DNA of 64,000 nucleotides, taken from NCBI RefSeq assembly GCF_905475465.1, contig NC_062259.1, forward strand, positions 11,480,501 to 11,544,500. The letters run 5' to 3'. Below, in pieces: positions 11,707 through 22,724 of this stretch. The position numbers and the translations under genes are program-made. How positions within the stretch are numbered: position 1 is the stretch's first letter; each line of letters begins with the position of its first letter. Source of the stretch: Pieris napi (Eukaryota; Arthropoda; Insecta; Lepidoptera; Pieridae). The notes beneath the pieces were generated by a model, which was not told where the DNA came from, ran no database searches, and saw nothing but the letters and a program-made list of their open reading frames with translations.

Positions 11707-11909
11707 GAGAGGTTCCTCTGCTTGAGGCGTTTGATGATGGGGGGTTGACTTTGGGTCCAACGGCGCTGTGCTTACCTCACCTCCTCCAATACGCTATTCA
11801 TCCAGCACAGCGTATGTGCGGTGATTCGGTGGTCGTCCAGGAACAGGTCCAGCGGGCCGCCGTTGTGGAGGTCTTCGGGCACGATATTCTTGCACCGTTG
11901 GGTGTTCAC
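11707..11909 (-). pseudogene. Exon-like repeat family E, copy 1
   Basis: On the - strand a segment opens after an acceptor-like actatcgcgcag, reads VNTQRCKNIVPEDLHN, LDLFLDDHRITAHTL and, in the 3' part, PPIIKRLKQRNLS, and ends at a perfect donor (gtgagt, 11,701-11,706). It is GC-rich in AT-rich surroundings, and its flanks resemble introns also conserved between copies (about 11,230-11,700, 12,610-12,800, 14,470-14,590, 16,790-17,000). It therefore looks like an exon copied together with its introns. Other copies: 12,821-13,061, 14,599-14,847, 17,013-17,197 and 19,320-19,524. I do not recognise the protein. Confidence 0.5.
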
Positions 11910-12069
11910 CTGCGCGATAGTTTAGTTTTTTTACATTCATCGACATATTATATTGTTATGAGTAGGTAAAACATTATTCTAATATTCACATTTTTCTATT
12001 AAACCTAAAACCAATTCTCAAAATTATAAAAAAATATTATATACGATTAATATTTTATTAAAGAAATTC

Positions 12070-12430
12070 GTTACTTTTAAGACATGTTACTGGGCGTAGT
12101 AGCACCTCAGAATATTGCCTCTTGGTGGAGTAAATTCTTGTGTAATTCTTATCTCTTCACCAGTTACTCCCTTCTGGGCAGAGTCGTTTAATGACCTGCG
12201 GCGTGCTGACCTCGCGGGACTTATGGCCAAGCACGCCGTCATTAAACGCCTCTGCCCGTGGGGTTGAACAGTGTATGTACGCTGTTGTTATTGTTCTCCG
12301 TGGAACTCCTGATGTAGACATCCAGGAAGACGGACGTTCCTGGACGTACACATCAGAAATCTCAAGGAGAACATGCCTATGCGGGCCTCCACGCCACGCG
12401 GAAGTTGTCCCGTTTCTGCTCTAGTTTTTC
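12070..12430 (-). pseudogene. Chimeric repeat: EFTPP-type segment joined to family E with inverted duplication
   Basis: 12,090-12,170 is the reverse of the EFTPPVMRQYPEL type of N4BP2L-like segment. It runs directly into a 3' piece of family E at about 12,178, which is then inverted on itself: gcagagtcgtttaatgac at 12,178-12,195 pairs with gtcattaaacgcctctgc at about 12,238-12,255. The same chimera with the same kind of hairpin occurs at 19,860-20,230, so the join predates duplication. 12,300-12,350 has a second, smaller inverted pair (gaactcctgatgtag... cttcctggatgtc-like). Confidence 0.45.
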
Positions 12431-12820
12431 AATGTCTTTTAAACATTTAGCAAGTTCAGCTGTCGGTTTAATTTCGGTTAGAATCGTCGCAAGTTAATTA
12501 TTGTAACTGAAAAGTCTAACGAGACGCAGTCGCGTTACGATAAAGCGTTCACCTATCGCGTACCTAATTGTTATAGTTTGCGAGGTTTTATCTTAAAGTT
12601 AATTTTTTTAAATATTTCTTATAATCCTGACTTAGTGGAAATTCAAAGACATACGGTTATACCAAACAATTTAGACTTTACTAAGAACGAATCTTCAAAC
12701 TTATTGTTTTGATTGGATTTGGATAAAACTTAGACTGTTCCAAAAGTTAGAATATACCTGATTCAACGCATTGTGGTTAAAAATAGAAATTAATCAATTT
12801 ATTGTTATTTTTTAAAAGTG

Positions 12821-13061
12821 CCTCTTTGCTAGAGGCGTTTATTGACCTTGTCCTTGGGTCCCACGGCGCGCTTACCTCACCTCACATAAGCTGCTCATCC
12901 TTACGGGCAGAGGTAAGTATAACCTATGGCCGTGAGGTGATGGTGATTCGCTGCGGTCGTCCAGGAACACGTCCAGGCGAGCCAGCGTGGAGCGGGCGCC
13001 GTGGTTGTGGGGGTTTTCGGACGCGTTGTTCTTGCACCGTTTGATGTTCAGTGTTCATCTG
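12821..13061 (-). pseudogene. Exon-like repeat family E, copy 2
   Basis: On the - strand it reads RCKNNASENPHN, then LARLDVFLDDRSESP, in one frame after an acceptor-like cacgcag. The donor end is degraded. The middle (12,885-12,945) contains part of the inverted arms seen complete in the copies at 14,599 and 19,320. VFLDDRSES agrees with VFLDDRSES at 19,460-19,510, supporting former coding function. Confidence 0.4.
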
Positions 13062-13069
13062 CGTGATAA

Positions 13070-13985
13070 TTTAGTATGTATATTCATCCACAAAAATACA
13101 TTTGTAAACAAAAACGTAACACACATGTACATAATAAAATCATATTTCCATACGCAAAATAATCGTCGTACCAGCAACATAAAGTAGATTTACTTATTTG
13201 TTACGATAGCTTATTATAAATTTTGAACATTGCACAAAATCTTTTGAAGTCGCCGACAGCTCTAGAACATAGCTAGTCGCGCGCCACAAACTGCTCCGTC
13301 CTGTGCACTTTACATCTCGGAATGTAACTATATTTTGTGTAATGATCACAAAATCATATGATGCTACGTATGATTTTTACATTAAATTTAATAACGTGAG
13401 TTAACCCAATTTAATGAAATCTAAATCTATTGAATTTATTACAAAATTACATTTATCATAATTAGGTATTTAGACCGCTAATTCTAGGAAATTTGAGCCA
13501 TACATACAATTTATGAGCGCCAATCGCACCTCGGAGAAGCTTTCTCGCTGAAGACATGTTTTGTGATTCTATTCAATACCTGTAGTGTTTTGAAATTAAA
13601 AATTAGGTTGATTCATTGCGGATGCGATTGCGGGTTCAATAGAAATTATTATTATTATTTAGAGCAGATATAGGAGCTTACAATTTAGAATATACAATTA
13701 GAAATTAGTGTAAAAATCAAGGAAAACTAAAATATTTGCAATTTTTATCCAGTTTTCTAGATACACCAACTGCACAAATAACTTTGTTATCCTATATATT
13801 TATATGGGATCACAGAGTTATTCATGCGGTTAATGAATCAGTGCACCTGTGTATTATAATGGAATAATAGGTGTTGATGTGTACGGAAATGGTTCAGTTT
13901 AGATATAAACATTTAAATAATGTGTATAAAAATCTAAATAATGGGTTAAGTATTTTATTAATTTAAAGAAACTTTAAGTGCGATT
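13070..13985. other. No gene seen; AT-rich DNA
   Basis: I find no open frame with recognisable sequence. There are short simple runs only, for example (tta)n near 13,650-13,665. Confidence 0.5.
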
Positions 13986-13989
13986 AAAA

Positions 13990-14220
13990 TAATCGGATCT
14001 AACTTCAAATCTGTGCTGCTCTATGGGTGTGAAGGTCACGAAAGACATCTCGCACCGACTTCAAGTCTTCGTCAACCGCAGTCTTTGCCGTATTCTAAAT
14101 GTCTACTGGCCCGAGAAGATCTGTAACGAGCAACTTTGGAAGCGCTGCCGAGAAACTCCGATTAGCTAGCAGATCAAGCGTCGTAAGTGGAAATACATGG
14201 GCCATACATTCCGGATTCCA
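13990..14220 (+). mobile_element. LINE reverse-transcriptase C-terminal fragment
   Basis: The + strand reads ISHRLQVFVNRSLCRILNVY, then WPEKICNEQLWKRC and KRRKWKYMGHTFR. The xFxNRxLRRIL, WPDxIxNxxLWxR and RRWxWxGHTLR pattern is the usual end of LINE ORF2 proteins in invertebrates. Only about 75 codons remain, so this is a truncated relic. 14,220-14,470 shows nothing further. Confidence 0.6.
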
Positions 14221-14598
14221 ATAAAATAGGTAATGTTATAAGGAAATCCGTTGTTGGTACTCAAGAAGAAGTTACCGGAAAAAAAATAAGTAGGACTATC
14301 TACAAAAACAAATGAGATGCCATCATAAACATAAATCGTAAAAAAAACGGTCTCATAACGCAGTTCTTCTACAGTAAAAAGTTGTGACATCCATACTATC
14401 AAGTCAGTCAATTTATCTGATGGAATATCTATACAAAAACGTCAACGTGGTTAAAATATGTATTAAACAATTAATAATAAATTGCTAACCCTATTGGATA
14501 ATTTTCTACTAAAACTATTTTAAAAAATCGAGTCGTATGTATTTGGTTTTGACATTCCGGATATTTAATTATTGCTCTTTTTTAAAGGTGAAACTCAC

Positions 14599-14847
14599 GC
14601 CAGGCGCCTCTGTTTGCGGCGTTTAATGACGGTGTTCTTGACTTTGAACCGCGGGGCTGTGATAACCTCACCCCAAATACGCTGTTCATCCTCACGGGCA
14701 AAGGCTGTAATTACCGCTGCCCGGGAGGATGAACTGCGTATGTGCGGTGACTCGTCGATGTCGACCAGGAACACTTCTATGAGGGCGAGAAGCACGCGGA
14801 AGTTGTGGAGGTTGTGGGGCGTTGATCTTGCAGCGTGGGGCGTTCAC
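14599..14847 (-). pseudogene. Exon-like repeat family E, copy 3 (complete palindrome)
   Basis: Bounded on the - strand by acceptor-like cgatcacgcag and a gtgagt donor (14,593-14,598), with copy-family flanks on both sides. The middle holds an inverted pair: acgctgttcatcctcacggg at about 14,680-14,699 against its near-complement cccgggaggatgaactgcgt at about 14,720-14,739, with a loop of some 20 bases. The arms force mirror-image peptides (HIRSSSSRA on one side, REDEQRIWG on the other), so the inverted duplication arose inside an exon. Confidence 0.5.
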
Positions 14848-14879
14848 CTGCGTGATCGTTTACTTTTTGTATGAATGGG

Positions 14880-16165
14880 CAGATAGCGATGTGCTTACTG
14901 GACTAAACTCAAAACACATTAGCGAAACGTTACCAAATTTGAACAGAACCAATTTTTACTTGCTCAATTTACAAATTAAAGTAAAAACTTCTTAACGACG
15001 AAAGAGACTATATTTTGACAATTATTTATTAACCTAAGTTTGTAACGACTATTTTAATATTTAGTTTATAAAACCAAAGTTACAAAAATGATTTAGGATG
15101 AGATTCAGAAACGAGTAGGCATGAGTAATATTATACCTATTATAGTTTTGTTAGTACCTATATTATTCTGAAAATATGACAGGAATGCGAACAGCGAATA
15201 TAGTAATCTTTATATATAATTATACATCTTTCTATATCTATATCTATATATATGTATATATAAAAGAAAGTCGTGATTGTTACAACACTTATAACTCGAG
15301 ATCGGCTGGACCGATGTTAGTTATGTCTTTTTTTATGGATTTTTCTCCACTCCGAATAGCAGAATAAGTAATAAAATATCGGATAAGTTATCGAATAACA
15401 ATAAATTAATTAATTAATTTTACGAATGCACACGGCATGAGGTGACATTTGTTGACAAAACTACGCATCATTTTACGTCGAATTCGTGTCACTTCAAGAA
15501 ATTCCGAACTTGAGGTAAATGAGGAGATGCATAACCAGGCTTTGATGTTGAGGCGAAAACATGTGTTACCTCATCAAAAAATGTTGTAAAGCAGAAAGTG
15601 CTTTTACATGCAGTATCGCAATATTGGCGATAGAGAGAAGAGGCCTAATGTGTAAAACTGCCATTCTTATTTTGCAATGGCAAGCAATAAAACATTTCTC
15701 TATTTGCAAAAAAAGTTATCACCTTAATGAAATCCTAAAATAAGTTTAACTAAAGTAACAACGATATTATTATTAAGGCGGAACGAAGTTAGCCGGGTCA
15801 GCTAGTATATACATATTTTTGTATCGTTACGTCATATGTGTAGACACAAAACCTAGCGGCATTATTGTAAAAAAATATTTTAATATTAAATATTCTCTAT
15901 AATAACTCAAAAAGATCTCAGAATTATTTAAATATGATATGTATGACTAAAATTTGTGCAATGAGTTAGTAATAGTATATGCTTCGTATCAATCACTCGT
16001 AGAAACGAGATTTAGCGCAAAATATGACTCCCGTATAAAAAAAAACACAATGCAGTTTTGACAAACGGGATTCAGTCAGAATTCTGAATCTTACCCTAAA
16101 CCTTAACGTATAATATATAGAGAAATGGTAACTTAAGTAAAGCAAAAAATATCTTACGTTAACGT
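14880..16165. other. Intergenic DNA with duplicated segments and a Helitron-like end
   Basis: 14,880-15,000 resembles 20,240-20,345, and 16,080-16,185 resembles 20,340-20,420, so both belong to the local duplication system. 15,225-15,260 is an AT-rich microsatellite. 15,774-15,807 (ggcggaacgaagttagccgg, then gtcagctagt) resembles the 3' end of non-autonomous Helitrons: a GC-rich stem followed by CTAG before T. No gene is seen. Confidence 0.4.
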
Positions 16166-16167
16166 AT

Positions 16168-16336
16168 GTTGGCAGCCTTTTTGTTGGCAGCTTTGTTGTT
16201 GGCAGCCTTGTTGTTGGCAGCCTTGTTGTTGGCAGCTTTGTTGTTGACAGCCTTGTTGTTGGCAGCCTTGTTGTTGGCAGCTTTGTTGTTGGCAGCCTTG
16301 TTGTTGGCAGCCTTGTTGTTGGCAGCCTTGTTGTTG
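16168..16336. repeat. 15-bp minisatellite, 11 copies
   Basis: Eleven near-perfect copies of ttggcagccttgttg with a few C-to-T and G-to-A changes. All frames stay open, but the glutamine- or leucine-rich products are an artefact of the 15-bp period. The paralogous position at about 20,414-20,432 has a single gttggcagcc followed by unrelated DNA, so the array expanded after the flanking segment was duplicated. Confidence 0.9.
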
Positions 16337-16339
16337 GTG

Positions 16340-17000
16340 ATTAGAGGCCATCTCAAAATCCCGCGGTTCATGTACCTTGTGTAGTTCCTGGAACTATTCA
16401 GCCCTTCGTCGTTATTCATTTTAAGTAAATTGATCTACGTTTTCTAAAAGTAAACCCATCAAATTTCCAGCAATTCTTGACCAAATTTGGCGGTCAAAAA
16501 ATGTAAAGGGAGCAATAAACTACCTTTGGCAAAATGGTACATACTTTGATTAATTAAATATATTCCATTTAAAAAAATTAACTTTTTGGTAATCCCATAC
16601 AAAACGCCAATTTCATATGTAAGTACCTAATATTATAATAATTTCTGTTATATTACCTGATTTGTTTATACTACTGGCAATAGTTTTCATTCTATTATTC
16701 GGTAGGTAGGAATATGATATGCAGAGACAAAACTCTAAATATAATTATATTCGACACTTAATCCACACGTATAAAAGGTTGACAGCCCTAAAGAACACTT
16801 TACTACGAATTTATCTATAAACTTATTGTTGTTTTGAATCGATTTCGATGAAATTTAGATTGTTCCCTAGTATGTCTGATTCAACGCATGGTTGAAAATA
16901 GGAATTCATAAATTTATACTAAATTGCTAACCCTATTCAACCCCTGACGTTTTTATTTGGTTTTGATATTTTGGATATTTCATTATTGTTATATTTTAAA
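16340..17000. other. No gene seen; family E intron-like flank at the end
   Basis: 16,790-17,000 is the conserved flank that precedes family E copies (compare 12,660-12,830 and 14,470-14,590). The rest is AT-rich without recognisable content. Confidence 0.4.
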
Positions 17001-17012
17001 AGTGCAACTCAC

Positions 17013-17197
17013 GCGAGGCTTCTCTGCTTGAGGCGTTTAATGACGGAGGGCTTGACCTTGAGACACGCGGGGCTGTGGACCTCACATCACATACGTTGTT
17101 TATCCTAACGGGCATAGGTATGGTTGCTATCGTCCAGGCGGGCCGCCGCCACGCAGTTGTGGTCTTCGTACACTTAGTTCTTAGGTTGGTTATTCAC
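17013..17197 (-). pseudogene. Exon-like repeat family E, copy 4 (deleted core)
   Basis: Retains the gtgagt donor on the - strand (17,007-17,012), the KRLKQRSL-type end and an acceptor-side tatcacgcag, but lacks one arm of the central palindrome and is shorter than copy 3. It lies 5' (on the - strand) of conserved intron-like flank. Confidence 0.4.
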
Positions 17198-17329
17198 CTG
17201 CGTGATAGTTTTGTTTTTTATATTCATCGACATATGTTATGAGTAGGCACAAAGCCTTGCTGAATTATAAATCGATATTTTAATTTTAACATTTCTCTAT
17301 TAAAAACATATTATGTTGTTGGTTGTCGT

Positions 17330-17720
17330 TATTGAATGCACTTTCAGTACAGTTGTTACTTAAAAGAGATGTTACTGGTGGTGGTGGCAACTCAGGACAT
17401 TCAGCAGAATTTACACTTCATCTGTTATGAATTACCTCATAACTGTTGGAGTCTGCTGAATAATGTAATCCTTAAATCTTCATCAAGTCCTCATCAGTCT
17501 TCTTCTTATTCTATTCCTTACTGCATATTACAGGGACCCATCTCCCATGGCTATCAGTAGTATTATATTTCAATATTGATAGGACTTAAACCTTTTGCCA
17601 TTGCTATAGATGCTCGACACTGATTCCACATTTGTGCATCTTGTAACTTATGCTTGTGAAATCGATAAACTCCTCTCAGCATACAAATGTCATCAGTTCT
17701 AAATAAATGTGTACTTTACT
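17330..17720 (-). pseudogene. N4BP2L-like WNQ / EFTPP fragment
   Basis: Read on the - strand, about 17,720 to 17,560 gives DAQMWNQCRASIAMAKGLSP, and further on PWEMGPCNMQ and an EFTPP-like stretch. WNQxRAxxAxxxGxSP is the N4BP2L block that precedes IIDNTN and is missing from the + strand array units. A stop falls in the middle of the NTN block, so this copy is dead. It shows that the parent protein had the full P-loop kinase order. Confidence 0.55.
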
Positions 17721-18374
17721 GAACAATTGTCACACATGCACAGGCTCACTGTATAGTCAGTAGATAGCATGCAGGCTCCAATAAAAACAAACACAAAACA
17801 AAAAAACAATACAAAGAGTACATATACAAGACTGGAGATATTGAAGTGCATTTCGAAATTTAAGCTTTTTTAATTCAAAAGCCGTAAATAAAAAAATAAA
17901 ATAACTTACAATTTCAAATTCAGTCATGTGTGTTTAGTGAAATTGTGTTAGTTTTTGGCTCAATGATTTATCCATTGCACCAAAAATTCATAAAATATTC
18001 GAATAAGTTTCTTCGTGGAAATACTAGTTTGCAAATTAACACGAAACATAGTTCATTACTGGTTCAATCGTTTTAAATTTTTTAGATAATCAAGGATCCT
18101 TGCGGTCGACCGGCAGCTGTTATCGACAACAACGAATTGTAGACGATAGTGAAATCGCATACAACTGACATGACTGAGCTGATCTGAACATTGATCTGAC
18201 AACATCATAAACATATAATAGCTAGATAAGCGGGACCACACGAACTAAGCGACCAACAGCGAAACTAACGCGTAGAAGTACTACTGTATCGGCATAGAAA
18301 CGATCGAATTCGAAATAGAGTGGTTAAAACCTGTTTATCCTGTTTTTCAATGTCTTTTAACCTTCAATACGACT

Positions 18375-18405
18375 CCCCTTAGATATCAACATAATATCTA
18401 AGGGG
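18375..18405. repeat. Perfect 12-bp inverted repeat
   Basis: ccccttagatat at 18,375-18,386 pairs perfectly with atatctaagggg at 18,394-18,405 around a 7-base loop. It is not followed by a T run and lies outside any gene I can see. It may be the core of a short foldback element. Confidence 0.6.
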
Positions 18406-18479
18406 AATTACTTTGAATTTCAATTGAATAGAAACGAGTTCCGACAGCAAATAATTAATTACGGTCTGTTACACGTAAA

Positions 18480-19150
18480 AATTATGGACGAACAATCTCA
18501 ACTACTATTTGACAAAATAGAGTTGAAATTGCAGAACCAAACAATTCAAGTAAGGAACACAATATTTGATAAAATGAATTAAAAATTATGACCTATCCTA
18601 GAAGAATAGCAAATGTTGAAAACTAAAGTAGAAAAGGAAGTACAGCTTCTAGTGAAAGAAAAGTAAAGTAAGAGTAGTAATAACAATGTTAAATTCTAAA
18701 TTAATAAAAATTTGTTACAAAACATACAAATCGATATACTAGGCTTGGCAGAAGTAAGAAGAACGGGCTACGCAATTGAAGAACATGAAGACTATATATT
18801 TTGTTACAAGAATATACGGTATTGGATTCTTAATATAAAATAACACAAAAATATTTTTTGCAATTTTTGAGCTCTTCTTAGGTGGCCTTATAAAAATGAA
18901 ATACAACAACTAACTGAATACAATAATACAAGTATACGCACCTACCGAAAAGGCTACAGATGAAGAGATCGACTCCTTCTATTAAACTCTACATGGAGCT
19001 CAAAGCCAGACAAGAGAACATTTTTGCTATCGCCGACGGCGAAGCGGTAGTAGGAAGCGAATGAAGAAGGAAAACCATGGACAGAGTTAGTTAAAAAAGC
19101 TGGAGGAGACCTTTACCCGTGAAGGGGTTTCGATCGACGGTACTGAAGGT
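18480..19150 (+). mobile_element. RTE-type LINE fragments
   Basis: MDEQSQLLFDKIELKLQNQT with a following coiled-coil stretch, then IDILGLAEVRRTGY and DYIFCYKN, resemble the start and endonuclease region of RTE-type LINEs. At about 19,060-19,120, RRKTMDRVS / KPWTELVKKAGG resembles the C-terminal end of the same clade, so the middle is deleted. Stops and frame changes make it non-functional. Confidence 0.5.
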
Positions 19151-19312
19151 AGCTCGGATATAGGATAACAGGAAAAAATATATAAAAAATTAAAGCTGTT
19201 TATTATTATTTTAATGATTAGAAATTTAGGCTTTTGTATTTTTTTATTACATTTATATCCTAAATTTTACCCTAATGGATAATGTTCTACTAAAACTATA
19301 AAAACGAGTCGT

Positions 19313-19524
19313 ATGTATTTAGATTTGCTTGAGGTGTTTAATGATGGCAGGCTTGAACTTGGGTCCCGCGGGGCTTATCTCACCTCAAATACGCTGTTCA
19401 TCCTTATGGGCACAAGCCAAAGCACCGCCTTTGTCCGTGAGGATGAACAGCGTATGTACGGTGACTCGCTGCGGTCGTCTAGGAACACGGAAGTTGCGGA
19501 GTTCTTACACCGTTGGCTGTTCAC
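19313..19524 (-). pseudogene. Exon-like repeat family E, copy 5 (palindromic, 3' truncated)
   Basis: On the - strand it opens after tatcacgcag and reads VNSQRCKN, VFLDDRSESPYIRCSSSR, then mirror-image sequence to MNSVFEV. The arms are acgctgttcatccttatggg at about 19,391-19,410 and ccgtgaggatgaacagcgt at about 19,436-19,454. The donor is missing because the copy is joined to other DNA at 19,320. Confidence 0.45.
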
Positions 19525-19829
19525 CTGCGTGATAGTTTAGTTTTTTATATTCATCGACATATGTTATGAATAGGCACGAAGCCTTGCAGCATTATAAAAC
19601 AATATATTTTAAAACAATTTTCTATTAAAACTAAAAAAATATCTCAATATTATATAAATAATCCGTATATAATATGATTAATATAATTTTTAAACGAAAA
19701 ATAATTAATATTATTATTAATTAAGATTTCTGTAATAATAAATACGCAATTTTCAATTGAATGGTAATCGTGAACCGAGGCTCCTATATTTGAATACTTA
19801 CTCAGTTCTATGGGTTTGGTTTTGTTGGT

Positions 19830-20235
19830 GTTGTTATTGATTTCACTTTCAGTACAGTTGGAAGAAATGTTACTGGGCGTGGTAGCAACTCAGGATATTG
19901 CCTCATAACTGGTGCAGTAAATCCTGCTGAATAATGTATTTCTTAACTTCATAATTGCTTCACCCTTCTGGGCAGAGCCGTTTAATGAGGGCATGCTGAC
20001 CCCGCGAGACCTAGGACCGAGTATGCCGACATTTAACGCTTTTGCCCGTGAGGAAGAAAAGCGTAGTTGCGGTGACTCGTTGCGGTCATTGGTCTCCGTG
20101 CAATTTCGGATGTAACACCTAAGAAGAAGGAAGTTCCTACATTTTCTCATTCGGATTCTCAAGGAGAACATCCGTGCGGGCTTCTGCCATACGGAAGTTG
20201 TGGAGGTCTGCAGGTTGTGTGTTGCATGATCGTTT
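19830..20235 (-). pseudogene. Second EFTPP / family E chimera
   Basis: 19,840-19,955 is a - strand EFTPP-type segment. It passes at about 19,965 into a family E 3' piece inverted on itself (gcagagccgtttaatgaggg at 19,971 against cgacatttaacgcttttgcc at about 20,026). It has the same architecture as 12,070-12,430. The - strand also reads SPQLRFSSSRAKALN near 20,040-20,090, equivalent to the SSSRA arm of other copies. Confidence 0.45.
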
Positions 20236-21289
20236 AGTTTTAATATTCATCGACAGATGTTGTCGTGCTTACTGGCATTAAGATAGACAAACGTTACCAA
20301 ATGTAAACAATACAAATTTGTACTTGATCAAATTACAAATTAACCTAACCCTTAATTATATATAAGATAAATGGTAACTGAAGTAAAGCAAAAAATATCT
20401 TACGTGAACAAGTGAGTTGGCAGCCTTGCTGTTATTCTGCTCGTAGTCATCGATACTTCCTCATTTTGACTTCGGAAGAATCCCTCCATAGAAATGATTA
20501 CCTATTCCTTATGGTAGTACTTTTGTCAAGTATTCCCTTTATTGGTATTTTGTATTTTATCTCTTTCTTCATGTCTCTTGATGTAACAAGAATGACAGAA
20601 AAATCCATCTAATCAGGTTCGATACAGGTACTACAACAAGCTCAGGGGGTTTTGAATATCCAAAGTTACAAAACTTCCCCCAATCATATGAATCCGCTGT
20701 ATATAAGACAAATCGGTCAGGTACGCCTTTCCGTGATTTTTCTTATTGACTCTTTCACGGTGGTTTAAATGCAGCTCCCGCAATTGCAGCACTTGATACT
20801 GTTGCTTTATCAGCATTTAATATTGCTAGTTTTAAGGTCCTTGGTCCCAGTGTGCTCCGTTATCTCATTTCTGCTCTAGTTTTTCAATGTCTATTAAACA
20901 TTTTGCATTTTCAACCAGCAGTCTGTGGAGGTGAAGGGCGTCAGTACAATCAGGAGCTTCTGTTTTAGGATTGCAGCTGTTGATAGCTGGCGTGATTTCA
21001 ATATGTCTGTTGATATTTAAGGGATCCTAAAGCTTTTCTTTGGATTGGATTTTGTTGGTTGTTCTTATTGAATTAAATTTCAGTACAGTTGTTACTTGGA
21101 AGAGATATTACTGTGGATGGTCTCAACTCAGGACATTCAGTAGAATTTACACTTGACCATTCCTTATAGCTTAGCTAGCTAGCTAGCTTAGCTAACTCTT
21201 CATAATTTCTTCATCAGTCTTCTTCTATTCCTTACTGAATATTGCAGGGTCTCACCTCCCATGGCTCGTTGTTAGTGTTGTCAATAATG

Positions 21290-21485
21290 ATAGGACTACA
21301 CATGTGCATCTAATAAGTTATGTATATTATAAACTCTTCTTAACAAGAAAAAGTCATCAGTACTCAGTAAATGTTTATTAAGATCTTTAATTTGTGTACA
21401 ACCAACTGCCATTTGTAGTATTTCACGAGGTGTCACACACCAAGTGTCTTTCCATAGGTAGATGGACCCCTAATTAAAAGTAGTA
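21290..21485 (-). pseudogene. N4BP2L-like P-loop fragment, segmental copy 1
   Basis: Read on the - strand: IRGPSTYGKT, then REILQMAVGCTQIKD, LSTDDFFLLRRVY and LLDAHV. The Walker A is damaged (Thr at the second glycine), and an extra stop follows it because of a frame change near cttggtgtgtgac. The family order Walker A, STDDFF, DAHV is kept. The duplicate at 24,395-24,590 shares the lesion, so it predates the segmental duplication. Confidence 0.55.
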
Positions 21486-21945
21486 TCCTCCATCCCATCC
21501 ATTTAAGTCTCTTCAGCAGGATTAGTAGTATTGTACGAGCCAAGGCTGTATATGTTATTCACTAAGGCTTTCTTAGTAAGCGATAAGCTTGGCGATTTCC
21601 GTAATCGTCAGAGTTACGCCCCGAGAGTACAGCCAGACGTAGGCACTCTCTTAAACTGTGACATTGAATTCATTCGTTACAATTAACATTTCATTATTTC
21701 GCTTATATTCTATTGCTGTACGCGAGTGGTTGAGAGTAATGAACAGAACCGTAGAAGATTCATGATGATATTGTGGCTGTTGTGGCACCGATGCATTAGT
21801 ATTTATGTCGTCTGTGATATACATAAGTGCATTGGCCGATCGCTTTACTAAAACAAATAATTATTATTTAATAAATATTGCACAATTTACAAAACTATTA
21901 ATAGACTTAGCAATAGGCTGCTTACCTGATTTCTTATGTCATTGT

Positions 21946-22143
21946 TTACCGTATACTCACATGTTTGTTCATTGTAACGTTGAAGGTGTATTTATATACT
22001 GAATAAAAGCAGTCAGCCGCTTTATCGTACGATGCACCAGAGCTAGACCAGTAATCTGGATGAGAAAAATCCGCTATTACTGAGCAATGGGCTGACAACG
22101 TCTGTAAAGATAGAAGATATTGGGACTGGCAAAACGTAAACAT
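21946..22143 (-). pseudogene. YWSSS segment, segmental copy 1
   Basis: On the - strand: ADFSHPDYWSSSGASYDKAAD, CFYSVYKYTFNVTMNKHVS, ending at a gtgagt donor and matching the + strand array segments at 1107-1210 and 1800-1915. The duplicate at 25,050-25,247 reads DYWSSSDASYDEAAD. The reading frame is kept in all copies and the donor in most, so this is likely an old exon of the amplified parent gene. I do not recognise the domain. Confidence 0.5.
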
Positions 22144-22724
22144 TTAAAACTAAGGTCATATCAAGCACATAAGACACTATACAATAATTTTGAGCTGAGG
22201 TTAAGTAAATCGAAGAAGGTTTTAAGGTTGTGGTTGAAATATTTAGTATGGTAAACATTTTGTTATAAAATAGGCATGGCTAACCGAACGTAAGTACTTT
22301 ACTGAACAATGGTCAGACACTCGCAGGCTCACTGTATATATAGAGTACAGTAGTAGCAGTAGATAGCATATAAGCCTCCAACAAAAACAAACACATAACA
22401 AAATCACATCGAAGAGTACAGTCTCAATAGGTGATTACATTCTGTTAAGTATTTTTAGCTAACTAAAATAATAGGTCTACATCTGGGGCATTGGAGATTC
22501 TATTGCGATTAGAAATTTAACGAAAATCATTCATAAGCCAGAAATAAAAACGAAAAAAAATTACAATTTAAAATTCAGCCATTTAGTAAAGTTGTGTTAG
22601 TTTTTGGCACAATGGATAGACTTAAAATACATATAGAATATATGAATTCCTACGTGGAAATACTGATGCGCATATAAGACGAAACTATGACGACGTATCC
22701 CGTACACGCCTTCATACTTTAAGC

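Noticed and set aside
16154..16419. Open frames of Q-Q-G-C-Q, N-K-A-A or L-L-L-A repeats on both strands
   Set aside because: They follow from the 15-bp minisatellite and are not linked to any exon or start context.
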